64,000 bases of DNA. Source: Cymodocea nodosa. Its lineage: Eukaryota > Streptophyta > Magnoliopsida > Alismatales > Cymodoceaceae. The notes below the pieces were generated by a model. That model was not told where the DNA came from and searched no databases. It saw nothing but the letters and a program-made list of their open reading frames with translations. Position 1 is the first letter of the stretch, and every line of letters starts with the position of its first letter. The DNA is taken from NCBI GenBank assembly GCA_036874045.1, contig CM072341.1, positions 16,690,501 to 16,754,500 on the forward strand, written 5' to 3'. Of this stretch, positions 24,678-37,686 are shown piece by piece. A program made the position numbers and the translations under genes.

Positions 24678-27600
24678 ATGGCTGCCGCATCTGCGTCTCC
24701 TTCTGCTGCTCCCGAGAGAAGGGGCATTCCAGGGGCTTCGTTCGTGGAGGATGTGCAGGCTTATCTCACGCAATCTTCTCTCGATGTCAACTCCGCACTC
24801 TCCTTCTTACAAGAAAGGTCTCGCCTTTCCCGTCTTCCTTCCCATCTTTATTTGTTTGACGTGTTCGCCATCTTCTCCCCTCTTCTTGTTCTGTGCGTGT
24901 TGGTGAGGCTCCCCTAGGTGCCTCTCTCGTGGACTTGAAATCTGATGCTTCGGTTTGAACTCTCCAGAAGGACACAGAATAGAAGTGATCCAAAGTTATT
25001 TTTTACTTGCATGTCATTCAAAACACATTTATTTACATGCCGTTAAAAAAATTTCCATTAAACTTTGATATCCTTGCCGTTATCCTTGATACATTAAATT
25101 TTAGCGGCATGCAAATGCATTTTTGGATGACATACAAGTAATTATCAATGTTTTTGATGGTATGCAAATAGAGAATCCTTTTTATATTTTTTTAGATATT
25201 TCTGCTTCAGAAAGACATTGGAAATTAAGACAAATATTTCATTTATTTTGCTTTTTTTTTTAACCATGTCTAACCTGAATTTGATTATTAAATCCTAGTC
25301 TTTTTCTCGAAAAGGCAGTGAGTATGATCCTTCCACAAGTCAGTGATTAATTGTCATGTATTGTGAATATATACCCATATATTCCTAGTGATGGTAATTG
25401 GTCAACTTTGTATCTGGTGCAGACTACAACAGTACAAGGTTGTGGAGATGAAGCTTTTGGCTCAACAAAGGGATCTCCAGGTGTTTATCTTCTTCATCTT
25501 CTTGTACTTTTCTGATTTCATACTGGGTAATTTTCTTTAAGATGTTAATTAATTAAATTTTACAGTGAGAAGAATGAAAAACAAGCAACAAACAGACAGA
25601 CTAAAAACATCAAACAACACTGCCCAAACATTTACAAAAAAATAATAAACAAAACTTCACAAAATGGAAGTCTGGAATAAATATAGAGATTATTAAAAAC
25701 AAGTACCCTTGGTTTTTCACTCATCTCTACGGGACCACATCAAACAACCAAAATGAAGTGCAATAGAGAAACCCAAAACAAACACAGACCAATCACACTG
25801 AGCTGCACCACAAGCTGAGCATCTGACAGCCAGAATCAGGGTGTCTGACCGCAGCAATTGAAATAGAATTTACGTGGAATCAACATTTTCCACAAAAATA
25901 AGAAATAATATTTCTTTTCTTAAAATGAATTGTGTTTTTATTCAAGATGACCACATGTGGAATCATTCTCCACGCACCTTTGTGAAATGCCTCTTGTTTT
26001 ATCTTGCCCAAAATCCAAATAAGTATTCCATTGCATTGATTTTAGAGGAGAATCCCTAAGTGTCATTCCCTAAGCAAGCAAAGTTCATGCTGACATGGCT
26101 ATTGCGTTAAAAAGATGATCAGTGGTTTCCTCACAATCTCTATGTAACACATATCTATGAATCCAAGAAAGTGCACATGAGCTTTTCTGAAACAAGTATC
26201 ATTGCCACTGTTTTTTTTCAACAAATTAAAGTCATGGTCCCATGATCATTTTCGTTCTTTTCTTATTCAAATCTGTCAGGCAAAAATTCCGGATATTGAA
26301 AAGTGTTTGGAAATTGTTGCCACATTACAAGCTAAGAAGAGTAGTGGTGAGGTATGTTATTGTGCTTATTTGCTTATACTTATTTCTCATAAAGAATTTC
26401 ACTATTATCCATTATCCATGGAAATGATGATTATTTAGAAATTTAAAATTTTATTATTTTCATGCAATTATCACTATTTCTTGTTTTTAGGAACCTTTAT
26501 TACCTAGGAAAAGAGAATGATGGTTTTGTAGGCGTATTTATTAGCTTCTTAGAGGCCAAATATGGCAGCTAAATGATTAAAGGTTTTGTGTTAGGATGTA
26601 CCATATATTGCATCACAAAATAAATAGCCTTAGCAATTTTCTGACACATTTTGATGATGCTTCCATTGATTTTTAATAGGAATACTCCCAACCTCTTGAT
26701 AATAAACATATCTTGCAAGACTCTTGAGCATCATTTGTTTACTTAAATTCTTTTTTCTTAGATTCTGGTCCAAATTTGGAGCTGCTTTTAATTGCCAAAC
26801 AAGAAAATGAAACTTCGATTCATAAAAGAATCATGATGGATTAAAAGAGAGAAACGTATTGTAGAATATGCATAAGTAGAAGCAAGATTTTCCTACTCCC
26901 AAAGAGAATCTAGAGCAGGGGAGAGACTGGTTGAACTCATCTACCTGAATGATGAATAAAAAATGAGAATATTTCAATCATTTACCTAGACTAGAAATAG
27001 AGGAAGGAGGTAAAAGAAATTTATGTTTAATGAATTGCACACCGAGATATTGATAATACAGAGTTAGTTGTATTTCATACTAATCGATTGAACAACAGCT
27101 AGTAGGCCACCTGGGAAAGAATACTTATTATTTCGTCCACACCCTGATATAAGAAGTGCAATAGGGTACTTGAAATAACGTTCCATAAAAAATACTTATA
27201 CTGAGATCAGATAAGACAATATGATATCCAAAGAATCAAGAACTTGATTCTAGTTCTCAGGCAAGGCCTTGATCTTTCTTTTGTTGGTTCACAAGCTTCC
27301 AAATTGCATTATGATGTATTGGGCATAAAGGATTAGAGGAAACTTGGGCTAAATTTGAGGATGCTTGCTGGCCTATGAAGAATGAAGGAATTGACGTACT
27401 TGGAAGTTTTAAATTTGGGAAAAATTAAGTTTTAAATTTATAAGTCGCAAGTGCACTGTGTTTATTGAAGAATATTGACAAGTATAGGTTGATCTTCAGA
27501 GAATTAGGGATTAGAAATTATATTTTAGTTGTTAATCCTAAATCTTTATGTTAGTTAGATTTTAGTATTATGAAATTACGTTAATCTTATCTTCATAATT

Positions 27601-30600
27601 TACAAAAACTGAAACTATTAAGGGTCTTGACTCCTAATAAGCTACAGAAATCTAATGCAACTTTGGAAATTCAAAACTTAAGATATACTCATCCAAAATT
27701 CACGAGTAAATACTTGTTAGAATGCTATTTGAGTGTACTATTCACAAAAATTATCAAATATCACAAAGAGAGACAAAGACGCAGACTACTCGTCTGCAGA
27801 CACCCTTAACTTCTAAAAATCATAACATTCAGCACAGTGAATGAAATTACTTCAAATTGGTGGCATTCAAAAGCTAACTCAATGAAATTTGAAGGAAAAA
27901 AAAGAAATCAAATGCCACAATATCGGATTTGCATGAACAAAAGAAATCAGACATCTTTAAAAACTGACTGATTGCATACACCTCATATGCCTAAAAGAAT
28001 CTAAACGAAAATACACTTCTAGAAACTTAGGAAAATAACTACAGATCACTACAAAAATTGTACAACTTGTACATGTTACCACATGATCTACCTATATAAC
28101 GAGCACTCCATACATGAAATTACAAGACACATGGATATAAACATAGAATACAATAAACATAATATGGACAACACTCACAACAAAATATTTCATTGGTTTT
28201 AGAATGAAAATTGTCTTACAAGCCTATGTTAGTTTGCAGGAAACAAATATATCTAATGAACTACTTTATTCTACTCTATTTTACTTTAAGAAAAATGATA
28301 AAGGGTGAACACATCTCTTCAACAATGTGTATTAAGAAATGGGGAAAGATGGGTGCATCCACACAAGACTTCACAAATCATCCTTGGTTGAAGTTCTCTG
28401 GCCACATTCACAAGCTTGGAACTCTAAATTGTTAGAATCCTTGTATTTTGATAATGCAACAATCCATGTGAAGAATTAAGTTGTATTTCACAAAGCAATT
28501 ACAACAGAAAGTCAGTTTAAAGTAGTAGGAATTCTTTTGAAAAGTTAGAAGGCTAATTATCTGAAAGTCAAGTATTTTGAAAGGTTACCAGGGAAAGTAT
28601 TCGAAAGGTAGTTTAAAACAGTAGAAATTCTTTCGGAAAGTTAGGAGGCTAACTATCCGAAAGTCAAGTCTTTTCGGAAGGTTACTAGGGAAAGTATTCG
28701 AAAGGCAGTTTAAAGTAGCATGAATTCTTTTAGAAAGTTAGGATGCTAACTATCTACAAGTCAAGTCTTTTTGAAAGGTTACTAGGGAAAGTATTCGAAA
28801 AGCAGTTTAAAATAGCAAGAATTCTTTCGAAAAGTTAGAAGGTTAACTATCTGAAATTAGAAGTTCTTCGGAAAGTTAGTAGGATAATTGTTCGAATAAT
28901 TGGAAGGTTTTGAAGCTAATTATCCGAAAGGTACCTTTTGATAAGTTACATTTTTCAAGTATTCAAACTTAAGGAGAACTCACGTGTATGACTTAAAACT
29001 CACATGTAACACAGACAAAAAGATTCTCCAAGCAAATCGAAAGGTTTTGAAGTTAACTATTCGAAAGTCAAAGATCTTTCGGTAAGTTACATTTTTCAAG
29101 CATCTGAATTTAAAGCTCCTCAGGTGCATGATTTAAGTTTTCACGTGACAAAGTTAAAGGAAGTTTTTATTTATTGGAAGGTTACAAATAGCTTTTGGAA
29201 GGTTATGACAGGTAACTATTCGAAAATCAAATAGAATCAGAAAGTTACCATGAAACATCACTTTAAATAATAACTTACCATATTTAGGACTAGCAAAGTG
29301 GTAAGTACAGAAGAATAAATCCGTTGAAGAGAAATATGATTGTTATACCTCTTGGTATAAATATGATAAGTAACAGGAAGATAAAAATAACGATTTATCA
29401 TATTGAGAGCTACAAATTTCACAATATACTAGAGAAGAATTCTCAAGCAAAAGTACAGAAAACTCTCTATGTATAAAGTTCTGTTTGATAAAGTTCAAAA
29501 GTGTTGGTTCTTGAGTTTGACACCTGAAAATTCACTATTGGTTGAGAGTTTATACTTGAAAGTTTGTGAAAAATTGGTTGGTGAGTTTTTATTTGAAAGC
29601 TCAAGTGCTAATTCTTGCTTTAACCTGAAAGTAAGTGTTGTAAGTATAAATATACTTAGTAAAGCTCAAATTGTGTCTTGGAGGTGAACTAGCTGTTAGT
29701 GGTGAACCATCTAAAATCCTTTGGTATGATTTATTTTTCTATCCTGTGCTTTAGTCATAATTGTTCATTGATTGTCACATACACAAGTGGATGGAAATGC
29801 ATTCATTGATTGTCCATTGATTGTACATAAGTGGATCCATTGTTCATTCATTGATTGCCCATTGACTGGAAATGCATCTATCTGAGAGTTTGGTTGGATG
29901 GAAAAATGGGATACAGCTGCTTCACAAAGAGATCCTTTTAAAATCTATCATGCCAGGAGTTCATAGTGGCAGAACATTTGGGTCATTTGGTTGGAGGTTC
30001 CCAAAACTTCCAATTTGATTGGTGTTCAACATCAAACATGAAGGTATTAAGGGCCATCAATCAGTCAGAAGATGAGTGGCAGGAAGGAATGCTGGCATTG
30101 GCTATTGAAGCAGGAGGAATGGCCCTAATGTGGATGGAAGCTTTGTTTTTCACAGGAATATGACACAAAAGGGGAGCAGCTCTGCATAGGCATTGGAGTA
30201 CTCGTGTGGTTGAACTGTCACAGGAGGAATTTCATTGTTCTTTGGACATTTTCCTACTTATTAGAGAGGAACTACTAGAGCAGATGTGTGGTGAGGCATT
30301 TACATCCAAAAATCAAGAACTCTTTTTTAACTTGCTCTCTATGGTCTAAAGGAGTGAATACTTTATTGAAAAAAAGGTGTTTTTCTAGGGTTCCTGGCAT
30401 GAAATCAGTCTGTTCCACTATATCCTTATGATCTTTAGTTGAGCATGTTAGAGTGGCACTTGAGCCCCTCTGAGGGGGTTCAGGATTTAGAAAACGTGAT
30501 TAGAAATGACATAATTGGGCCTAACAAAGCAATTGCTTCAGTAAGGACAAATCCCAATCAAATAATTGTTTAGCTAGTGACATTTCTAACGTCACCAGCT

Positions 30601-31923
30601 ACACCTGCTAAAGCAATGACAACCACTCTATGTTTCTGTTAATTTGGTCTCCTCCAACATATTTTTCCCTTTTTAATCAGATGCTTGCTTTTCTTCTTTT
30701 CTTTTCCACGTGGAATGGCATTTAGGTGGATTTTGGCTGATAGCTCCAACATCAGGGGGCGAGGAAGAGGTATAGAATTGCTTTGATTTCAAGGAGTGGG
30801 GAAAAAGTGCCTTCCTTCTCTCCTTGCCCTACCTACTTAAGATGAAAAATATTTTCTGTGGAGGTAGAGGACATTGACGGACCATTTATTTGTAAAATTA
30901 AAGTCCAATGGTAACTTGGGTTTACCAATAGCATGATAATGTAGTTGGTTTGTCACTACATTGTGAAGAAAAAGTCGAGTTGAAATCTAATCCAAAATCA
31001 CCACCATTTTAAAAAAATGGTGACTTGGATTTAGTCAAGAGCGGCATTGGATATTGCCACATACGAAAATAAATTTTGGCATTAAAGGTAAAATTTTCTT
31101 CTAAGGGTACCGGTTGCTCAGTTTTGATGCCATGCCTCGTCTTCATATCTATATACCTATTCATTGTCTTTGGTATGGGAAAGTGCCTTTCCAGTGCAAA
31201 AGCTTTTCTCTATTTAAAATTTTAAAGAATTGCATTGTTTTATACTTCCATTCAAGTATGGTGCTGCTTTCTTCTTAACACTTCTTTTTGTTTCCAGGCA
31301 GTTGTTATATTACGACATGGATATCTACAATCATTGTACATTTATGTTATTTTACTTTCTTACAGGCACTTCTTGCTGATTTTGAGGTTTCCGAGGGCAT
31401 TTATTCAAGGGCAAAAATAGAAGCGACTGATTCTGTATGTCTTTGGTTGGGAGCAAATGTTATGCTAGAGTATTCTTGTGAGGAGGTTGTTCATCAACAT
31501 TAAATGCAACTATTCTTGTGGAATTTGAATTCGCAAGAACGTGTATCTGACTTTATTTTGCACAGGCCAATGAGCTCCTTAAAAAAAACCTGGAAAATGC
31601 GAAAGCTAGTTTGCAAGTTCTGATTGCTGATCTGCAGTTTCTGAGGGATCAGGTGACAATAACCCAGGTATGATAGTTTGAAGCATCAAAATCTTTGGCA
31701 TGTTGCATATATGTGTTTTTATATTTAGTTAGTATTATACCTCTTTTTATTCATTCTCATTCTCCCTAAAGCATTTTATCCTTGTTCATTGGCGTAAACC
31801 CTAAACCCCTAGTATTATACTTGTCTGATTGTTATTGTTATTATCGAACAGGTTACGATAGCTCGGGTTTATAATTGGGATGTTCACCAGCGAAGAATCA
31901 AGCAAGCGGCAGCCGACTCTTAA
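24678..31923 (+). CDS. PFDN3: prefoldin subunit 3 (VBP1 type), 6 exons
   Basis: Alpha-class subunit of the hexameric prefoldin co-chaperone, which captures nascent actin and tubulin and passes them to the CCT chaperonin in the cytosol. Exons 24678-24817, 25423-25480, 26280-26351, 31366-31485, 31566-31667 and 31852-31923 join in phase to 187 residues, the usual family size. The N-terminal helix starts around FVEDVQAYL and continues through [19 protein letters not shown]. The beta-hairpin region carries the diagnostic [19 protein letters not shown]. The C-terminal coiled coil includes [16 protein letters not shown] and [20 protein letters not shown], and the protein ends [15 protein letters not shown]. 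The start ATG is in a GC-rich context and matches the family N-terminus. Intron 3 is 5.0 kb and holds a tandem repeat array; intron 2 holds an antisense LINE piece. No lesion is seen. Confidence 0.95.
25560..26220 (-). mobile_element. antisense LINE remnant in prefoldin intron 2
   Basis: The minus strand near 26080-26160 reads [20 protein letters not shown], the zinc-binding block found at the end of plant LINE ORF2 proteins. Sequence continuing toward 25560 is A/C-rich on the plus strand, i.e. a T-rich LINE tail on the minus strand. It fills most of the intron. Confidence 0.55.
28500..28900. repeat. ~97-bp tandem repeat, four copies, in prefoldin intron 3
   Basis: The landmark GTTTAAA recurs at 28515, 28611, 28708 and 28805, a period of 96-97 bases. 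Each unit contains GAATTCTTT, AAAGTTAG, a GCTAACTAT-like block, TCAAGTCTTTT and AGGGAAAGTATTCGAAA. Decayed half-units with the same TCGAAAG words continue to about 29280. Confidence 0.85.
29760..29880. repeat. degenerate short repeat (CATTGATTG words)
   Basis: CATTGATTGT/CATTGATTGC recurs about five times among GGAAATGCAT and AAGTGGAT words. It is a local decayed repeat in the prefoldin intron. The following sequence to about 30420 has short frames with no recognisable protein. Confidence 0.5.
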
Positions 31924-33400
31924 TCTTATTAGGCGAAAAACATAATTATGGAGCAAGCATTTAATTGGTTTTGTACGTTTGCCGTTTTTTATTTATGTGG
32001 CAGTCCATAGGCCTTAAGCTAAATGAAATTGGTGTTAACTTTACTGATTGGAAGAAGTGGAGAAACCGCATTCGGCTGTATCTTCATTCTTAAACTGTTA
32101 GCTTTCTTCCCATGTTAAAGACTGTTCATGCTTATTTTATTATTTTAGTTTTAATTATATGATTAGTTAATCTAAGGTATCTATTATGTATTAAAATTTT
32201 AACTTAATCTAAGTTATATCGACTAAGATATTTTAATTATAAAATCAATGGTTGAAATTTAAAAAATTAGTAAATTTTTGAACGTTTAGATAGGGATTGA
32301 TATTTATCTGATTAAAATAAAAATTTTATAACTTAATATATGCAGTACAATCATTTCTACTTTTTTATGTGTGTTCACAAGAAAAAATTAAGAGAATTTA
32401 ATATAGTTCTCTAGAAGTATGTCTAATATATATATATATATATATAGTTTCTTAATTATGTTCATGCTTCTTGGACGTCAAGCTTGAATAATTAGGTGGC
32501 GAAGGTTTTCCATCGTCATCTCCGTGGCATTTGAAATACGCGGTGTATTTTAAAATCTTAAAAAAATAATGTTTTCACTCCTTGCTTTTCAACCTCCGCA
32601 CATTTGTCGCACGTGGCGATAAAGGCCCATGTTGCCGTAAAATCCAGCCTGAGATCCTCGTTGCCAACGCAACCATAGCATTGTACGTGGCCATTTATTA
32701 TTTATAAATAGCACATGTGACATCGTATAGGTCCACGTATGCACGGTGGAAATGAGTTCGAGAGAATATGTAAAAAAAATTAATTATGTTCGATAATAAT
32801 AAAGAGAGATTCCCCCTTTCGTAAGAATTTGCGTGCGTGCCTGCGCACTTCGTTTATGTTAATTTAATAGAAAGGTGTTAATGACAACGACCATGGAAAT
32901 TTATGCAAAAAAAAAAAACAATGTCCTTCGAAATCGGTGACAAATGTCTCCTCTGACTACTACTCCAAGTCAATGAGCACCCGGACAAAAAATATTACTA
33001 CTAATTTTATCTTTAATCAAAATTTCAATTAAAAATATAATTAGTTAATTTATAATACAATCTAATATAACTTAAAATTTGAACTTAATCTAAGTTATAT
33101 TCATTAGTTTTTTTTAAAAAAATATGGTTCAAATTTAACAAAAATTGGTCAACTTTCAGATTAAGAATCAATATTTGTTAAAGTATATAATTTGATCGTC
33201 TAATGTTAAAATTTATAAATTTATTTCTTTATCTTTTCAGGTATTCATGAAAAAAAATATATAAATGAATCCCTTCAAAAATTACTTCTTATTTTTGAAA
33301 AGTAAAAAAAAAAAAAAACAAAATCCTTACCCTAAAAATTACTCCTTATCCAAAAAAAATAAAAAATAAAAACTTCTCCTTCAAGCCAAAGATCACCAAA
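31924..33400. other. prefoldin 3' UTR and AT-rich intergenic DNA
   Basis: No gene is supported. Two diverged copies of one AT-rich word series lie at about 32140-32340 and 33000-33240; both contain ATTAGTTAAT, AACTTAATCTAAGTTATAT and a later block beginning TTTAAA/TTTAAC. They may be remnants of one small transposon family. Confidence 0.5.
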
Positions 33401-33936
33401 CTTCCTCCCCACGCACGCAACCACTGCCACATCTGGCCTTATCCTCTGCCCATATCATATCACTTCCTTGTGGCCAAGCCAGTCCTCACCCGTTCCTCCT
33501 CCTCTCTCCGTACCCCACCGTTCCTTTTCATCGCTTCCCTCCACCCAGCTCCCGGCCAAATCCTGTAGCCTTTCGTCGCTCTTGTCTCCTCCCTTCGGGT
33601 TACACATGTATCACCTTCACCACCATCACCGCTACTTCCACCGTTTCTTTCCGTCGGTGGGGCTTGGATCATCAATCGTGGCAGCGAAGCGGCACCTGCC
33701 TATCTTCAATCTGCGGTCTTGGTGAGTGCCTCGGCGTGGCAAAGGGATAACGCTGAAATTACACTTTTACATTTTTATTTCTTCCTTCCTGGTTCCGTCT
33801 TGCATAGAGCAATATGGAGGCGGTAGTGGCTGCTGCTTCTCTGAGTGCTTCATGTGGTCTCCCTTTTCGGTTTGCGGTTTTGGCGATGCTTTGATTTGCT
33901 GTGTCAAGTGCCATCACCTTGTGCCGTGGGAAAAAG
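33400..33936 (+). promoter_or_regulatory. GUN1: 5' leader region of GUN1
   Basis: A pyrimidine-rich, GC-richer stretch directly upstream of the GUN1 start. It holds a few short upstream frames. The long frame is open from 33901, before the first ATG, but those upstream codons contain no Met. The exact transcription start cannot be seen. Confidence 0.45.
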
Positions 33937-36900
33937 ATGGCTTCTTCAACTCCTCCCCCTCATTATTCTATAGCACAATCCAAAACGCACTATAACCACC
34001 AACAAAACCCTTTGAATCACCTACAGAAAAGTAGCCACCCCAGGAAACACCAGCGCCACCAACATCAAAGGTATTCATCCTCCTCTTCTACTTCTGCTTC
34101 GCCTTTTTCTCTACCCTTCTCTCCCACTCCATCCAACTCTTGTTCTTCTTCGGCTTCCTCGTCGTCGTCGTCGTCGTCCTCCTCCTCCTCCTCGTCTAGT
34201 GCTTCCCCTTCTGTTGCTGTCGTTGGTGGCGCTTCTGCTTCTACTTGTGCTTCAACCATTGGTGGCATCAGCAGCACGATTTCAGGCTCTGCCGCAGGCA
34301 TTTGCCCCTCGACATCATCTGCAGCTGTCGTACAAAATGTTCCAAGAAGAAACCGCGGCCTGCTGCCATCTAGACCGGAATTAGGTTCGGAATTCCGGGG
34401 CGCAAGATCTACCAGGGTCGTCTCCAAGAGGAATCCCAATCGTCAAAGGTACCCCAGCGGCAACACCACCACCACCAGGAACAATCACCACCGGTCTCCA
34501 TCTTCCTCTGCTGTTGATTGCCTGAAAAAGCTCACTAGTCTTGGGTCCTCGGACGAAAAGACCATGGCAAACATGCTGCTCAATTTTGAACCCTTGCTCT
34601 CTGGTCCGGATGATTATGGGTTTGTCATCCGGGGGATTGGAGAGCATGGCAATTGTTGCAAGGTGGTTCAGTGTTTTCAGTTTGCCATGCCTCGCATGCG
34701 GGATCCGACCGAGAGGGGAAAGGTCTTGACGACCATGATCAGCGCATTGGGCAAGATGGGTCGTGCTGATCTTGCCAAGGAAGCTTTTGACGTTGGGCTT
34801 ATCGATGGTTATGGTAACACCGTTTATGCTTACTCTGCACTTATTTCAGCATATGCACGGTGTGGCCTCTTTACAGGTGCCATTGGTGTTTTTGAGTCCA
34901 TGAAAGCTATAGGAATGAAGCCCAATAGTGTCACATACAATACTTTGATAGATGCTTGTGTGAAGGGAGGGGAGGATCTCCATCGGACAATAGAGATTTT
35001 CCGTGAAATGCTGAGGAATGGTGTTCGTCCTGATAGGATCACTTTTAATTCCCTTCTTGCTGGTTGCAGCCGTGCAGGTCATTGGGAGGATGCCAGGGTA
35101 ATGTTTGATGAAATGATTCACTTGGGGCTTGGGCGGGATGTATTCACCTATAATACTTTTATAGATGCTATTTGCAAGTGTGGGAACATGGAGTTGGCAG
35201 TGCAAATCATGTCAGAGATGCTTGCCAATGATGTTCGACCGAATGTGGTCACATACAGTACAATAATGGATGGATATTCCAAGTTAGAGAGATTCAATGA
35301 AGCATTGAAGCTACACGAAGAGGTGAAGGCTCTTGGAGTACCAATGGATAGGGTTTACTTTAACACTTTGTTGTCTATTTACATCAAGATGGGAAGGTAT
35401 GAAGATGTTGTAAAAACCTTTGAAGAGATGGAGAGACTGGGAATTGATAGGGATGTTGTAACATACAATGCACTGATAGCTGGATATGGGAAGCAGGGAA
35501 GATTTGACGTCCTTAGCTATTTGACTGAAAAAATGAGTGTGGAGGGGATCATTCCAAATGTTCTGACCTATTCTACTCTGATTGATATTTATTCAAAAGT
35601 AGGCATGCTTCAAAAAGCAATGGATGTTTATGAGGAGTTTCGGAGGACAGGTCTTAAGTCAGATGTCGTCTTGTATAGCTCTTTAATTGACACTCTATGC
35701 AAGAATGGGATGGTGGAATCAGCTGTATATTTACTTAATGAAATGATTAGGGTTGGCATTCAGCCCAATGTTGTGACTTACAACTCTATTATTAATTCTT
35801 TTGGCAAGCCTGTAGCTTCTATGGAGGAGGATAGTAGTGAAGTCCAGGGTAATGGTGATTGTCATCAGGTAGTGAAGGTAGAAATGACTACTGCAGGAAG
35901 GGAACAACATTTATCGAGGGAAACAAATCGAAATTCACAGGATCTATTTTGCATTATAGGATTGTTTCGAAGGATGCACTATCTTGGCATCAAACCAAAT
36001 GTTGTGACCTTTTCCTCCATTCTGAATGCTTGCAGGTAAATTTCTGTAGATTTAATAGTGATCTCTTTTTATTTTAATTTACCCAATACTATTATTCTAA
36101 TATGTTCTTGGGATATCACACTTACGTCATTGCAGTAATTGCAACTCATTTGAAGATGCGTCATTGTTACTAGAACAGCTTCGATCTTTTGATAACCGTG
36201 TCTATGGTGTTGCCCATGGACTTCTAATGGGATCGAAGGAAGTCTGGTTGCAAGCTAGGCTCCTTTTTGATGACTTGAAACGATTGGACTCTTCAACAGC
36301 TGTTGCTTTCTACAATGCTCTGACTGACATGTTGTGGCATTTTGGTCAGGTGGGATTCATTTTCCAGTTTACGGTGGTGTTTGGTCTTCCTTTTTGTGTG
36401 ATGGTACAGATAAAATAGCATGTGGCATTCATTAGGTATTTTGTTTTTCAGTTTTTATCAATGAATATCTTTTACTACATGTACAGCGAGGATCTTTATC
36501 TTTTGCAGGTTAAGAAGTATAACTGTGGTGTCATAAGTGTCCTGAAATGTTTATTTAACATGGTTGAATTTGAATTGATGATTTCCCCCAAAAACCTTCA
36601 CGTTAGCAATCTTGAACTTAGATTTGGTTCCCCAAAGAAAAATTCAGATTATCTAGTAATAGAAAATGTGATAATATGGTCAAGTGATGCCATATATGGT
36701 TGGTCTACCGTGCAACATCCAAGTGGTGCTTAAATGGTTATGGCAGTCCGTTGCACCAGACTTTTAGGCGGCATATATGATATAATAACCTCCTCTAGGT
36801 TTATTTCTAGATCTCTGCTTTCGTGTTGCCACTGACAAGCACACCAAAGGTGTAGCATCTTAGTTCTATGCTTCAATGAGAGATTTACACTAGGTTTAGT

Positions 36901-37686
36901 ACGGACATGAAACTGATTGCAGACATGAAGACGGTAGATCTTGGGCCTCTTGCATGGCTACACTTGATACTGATTGCCATGGAGATCGTTTTTTTTCCAA
37001 AATCTGTGTATGTATATCATGGTCTTCTGTATGTGGGCAATGTTTATTTCTATTTTTTATTTGTTTAAATTCTACAATAGTGCTTTTATAACTTGCCCAA
37101 TGTTATTCTTAAATCTTTAATTGCCTCCTTACCAACAGAGACAAGGAGCGCAACTAGTTGTGTCCGAAGGTAGACGAAGAAATGTTTGGGAGAATTCATG
37201 GACTGATTCTTGTTTGGATTTGCACCTCATGTCATCTGGTGCATCTCAAGCAGCGGTACATTCTTGGTTGCTCAATATACGTTCTGTTGTTTATGAAGGG
37301 CGGGAACTACCTTATCTTGTCAGGTACACTAACAGTCAGGATCATTTTCTGAAGTTAATCAGAACCATTATTGTCTCGTTCTTATTTTTAAAGTAGAATA
37401 CTCAAATTACCTCTCTTTTTTCAGCATTTTGACCGGGTGGGGGAAGCACAGCAAGATATCAGGTTCAAGTACCCTACGGCAGGCTGTTGAGATACTACTA
37501 GCCTCACTAGGTGCTCCATTCCACGTTGAACACTTCAACATGGGAAGGTTTGTGTCACATGGTGCCGAAGTAGCTATTTGGCTGAAGGAATGGTGTCCTA
37601 TAAATACCCTGATCCTCCAAGATGACCGATCGCAACCAGAAAATGGCTTGGGACAGCTACCGAACCTGGAGTCCCTAAAATTGTAG
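33937..37686 (+). CDS. GUN1: PPR-SMR protein GUN1 (plastid retrograde signalling), 4 exons
   Basis: Chloroplast pentatricopeptide-repeat protein with a C-terminal SMR domain, known in Arabidopsis for plastid-to-nucleus signalling and plastid protein homeostasis. Exons 33937-36035, 36136-36349, 37139-37323 and 37425-37686 join in phase to 919 residues, nearly the Arabidopsis length. The ATG at 33937 gives MASSTPP, as in relatives. Residues 1-200 are Ser/Pro/His-rich and low complexity, with a pure Ser run near residues 70-90, consistent with a transit peptide and a disordered N-terminus. From about residue 260 to 770 there are about a dozen 35-residue PPR units (for example [19 protein letters not shown] and [17 protein letters not shown]). 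The SMR part holds [20 protein letters not shown] and the TGWGKHSK loop. Conserved landmarks NSFEDAS and [15 protein letters not shown] flank the exon 2 ends. The gene looks intact. Confidence 0.95.

Noticed and set aside
29966-30163. 65-codon frame in prefoldin intron 3 as a nested gene
   Set aside because: It is short and interrupted, with nothing recognisable; it may be part of a decayed element but that cannot be shown.
34065-34439. Minus-strand frame of 124 codons rich in Glu and Asp
   Set aside because: It is the complement of the serine-rich GUN1 coding sequence.
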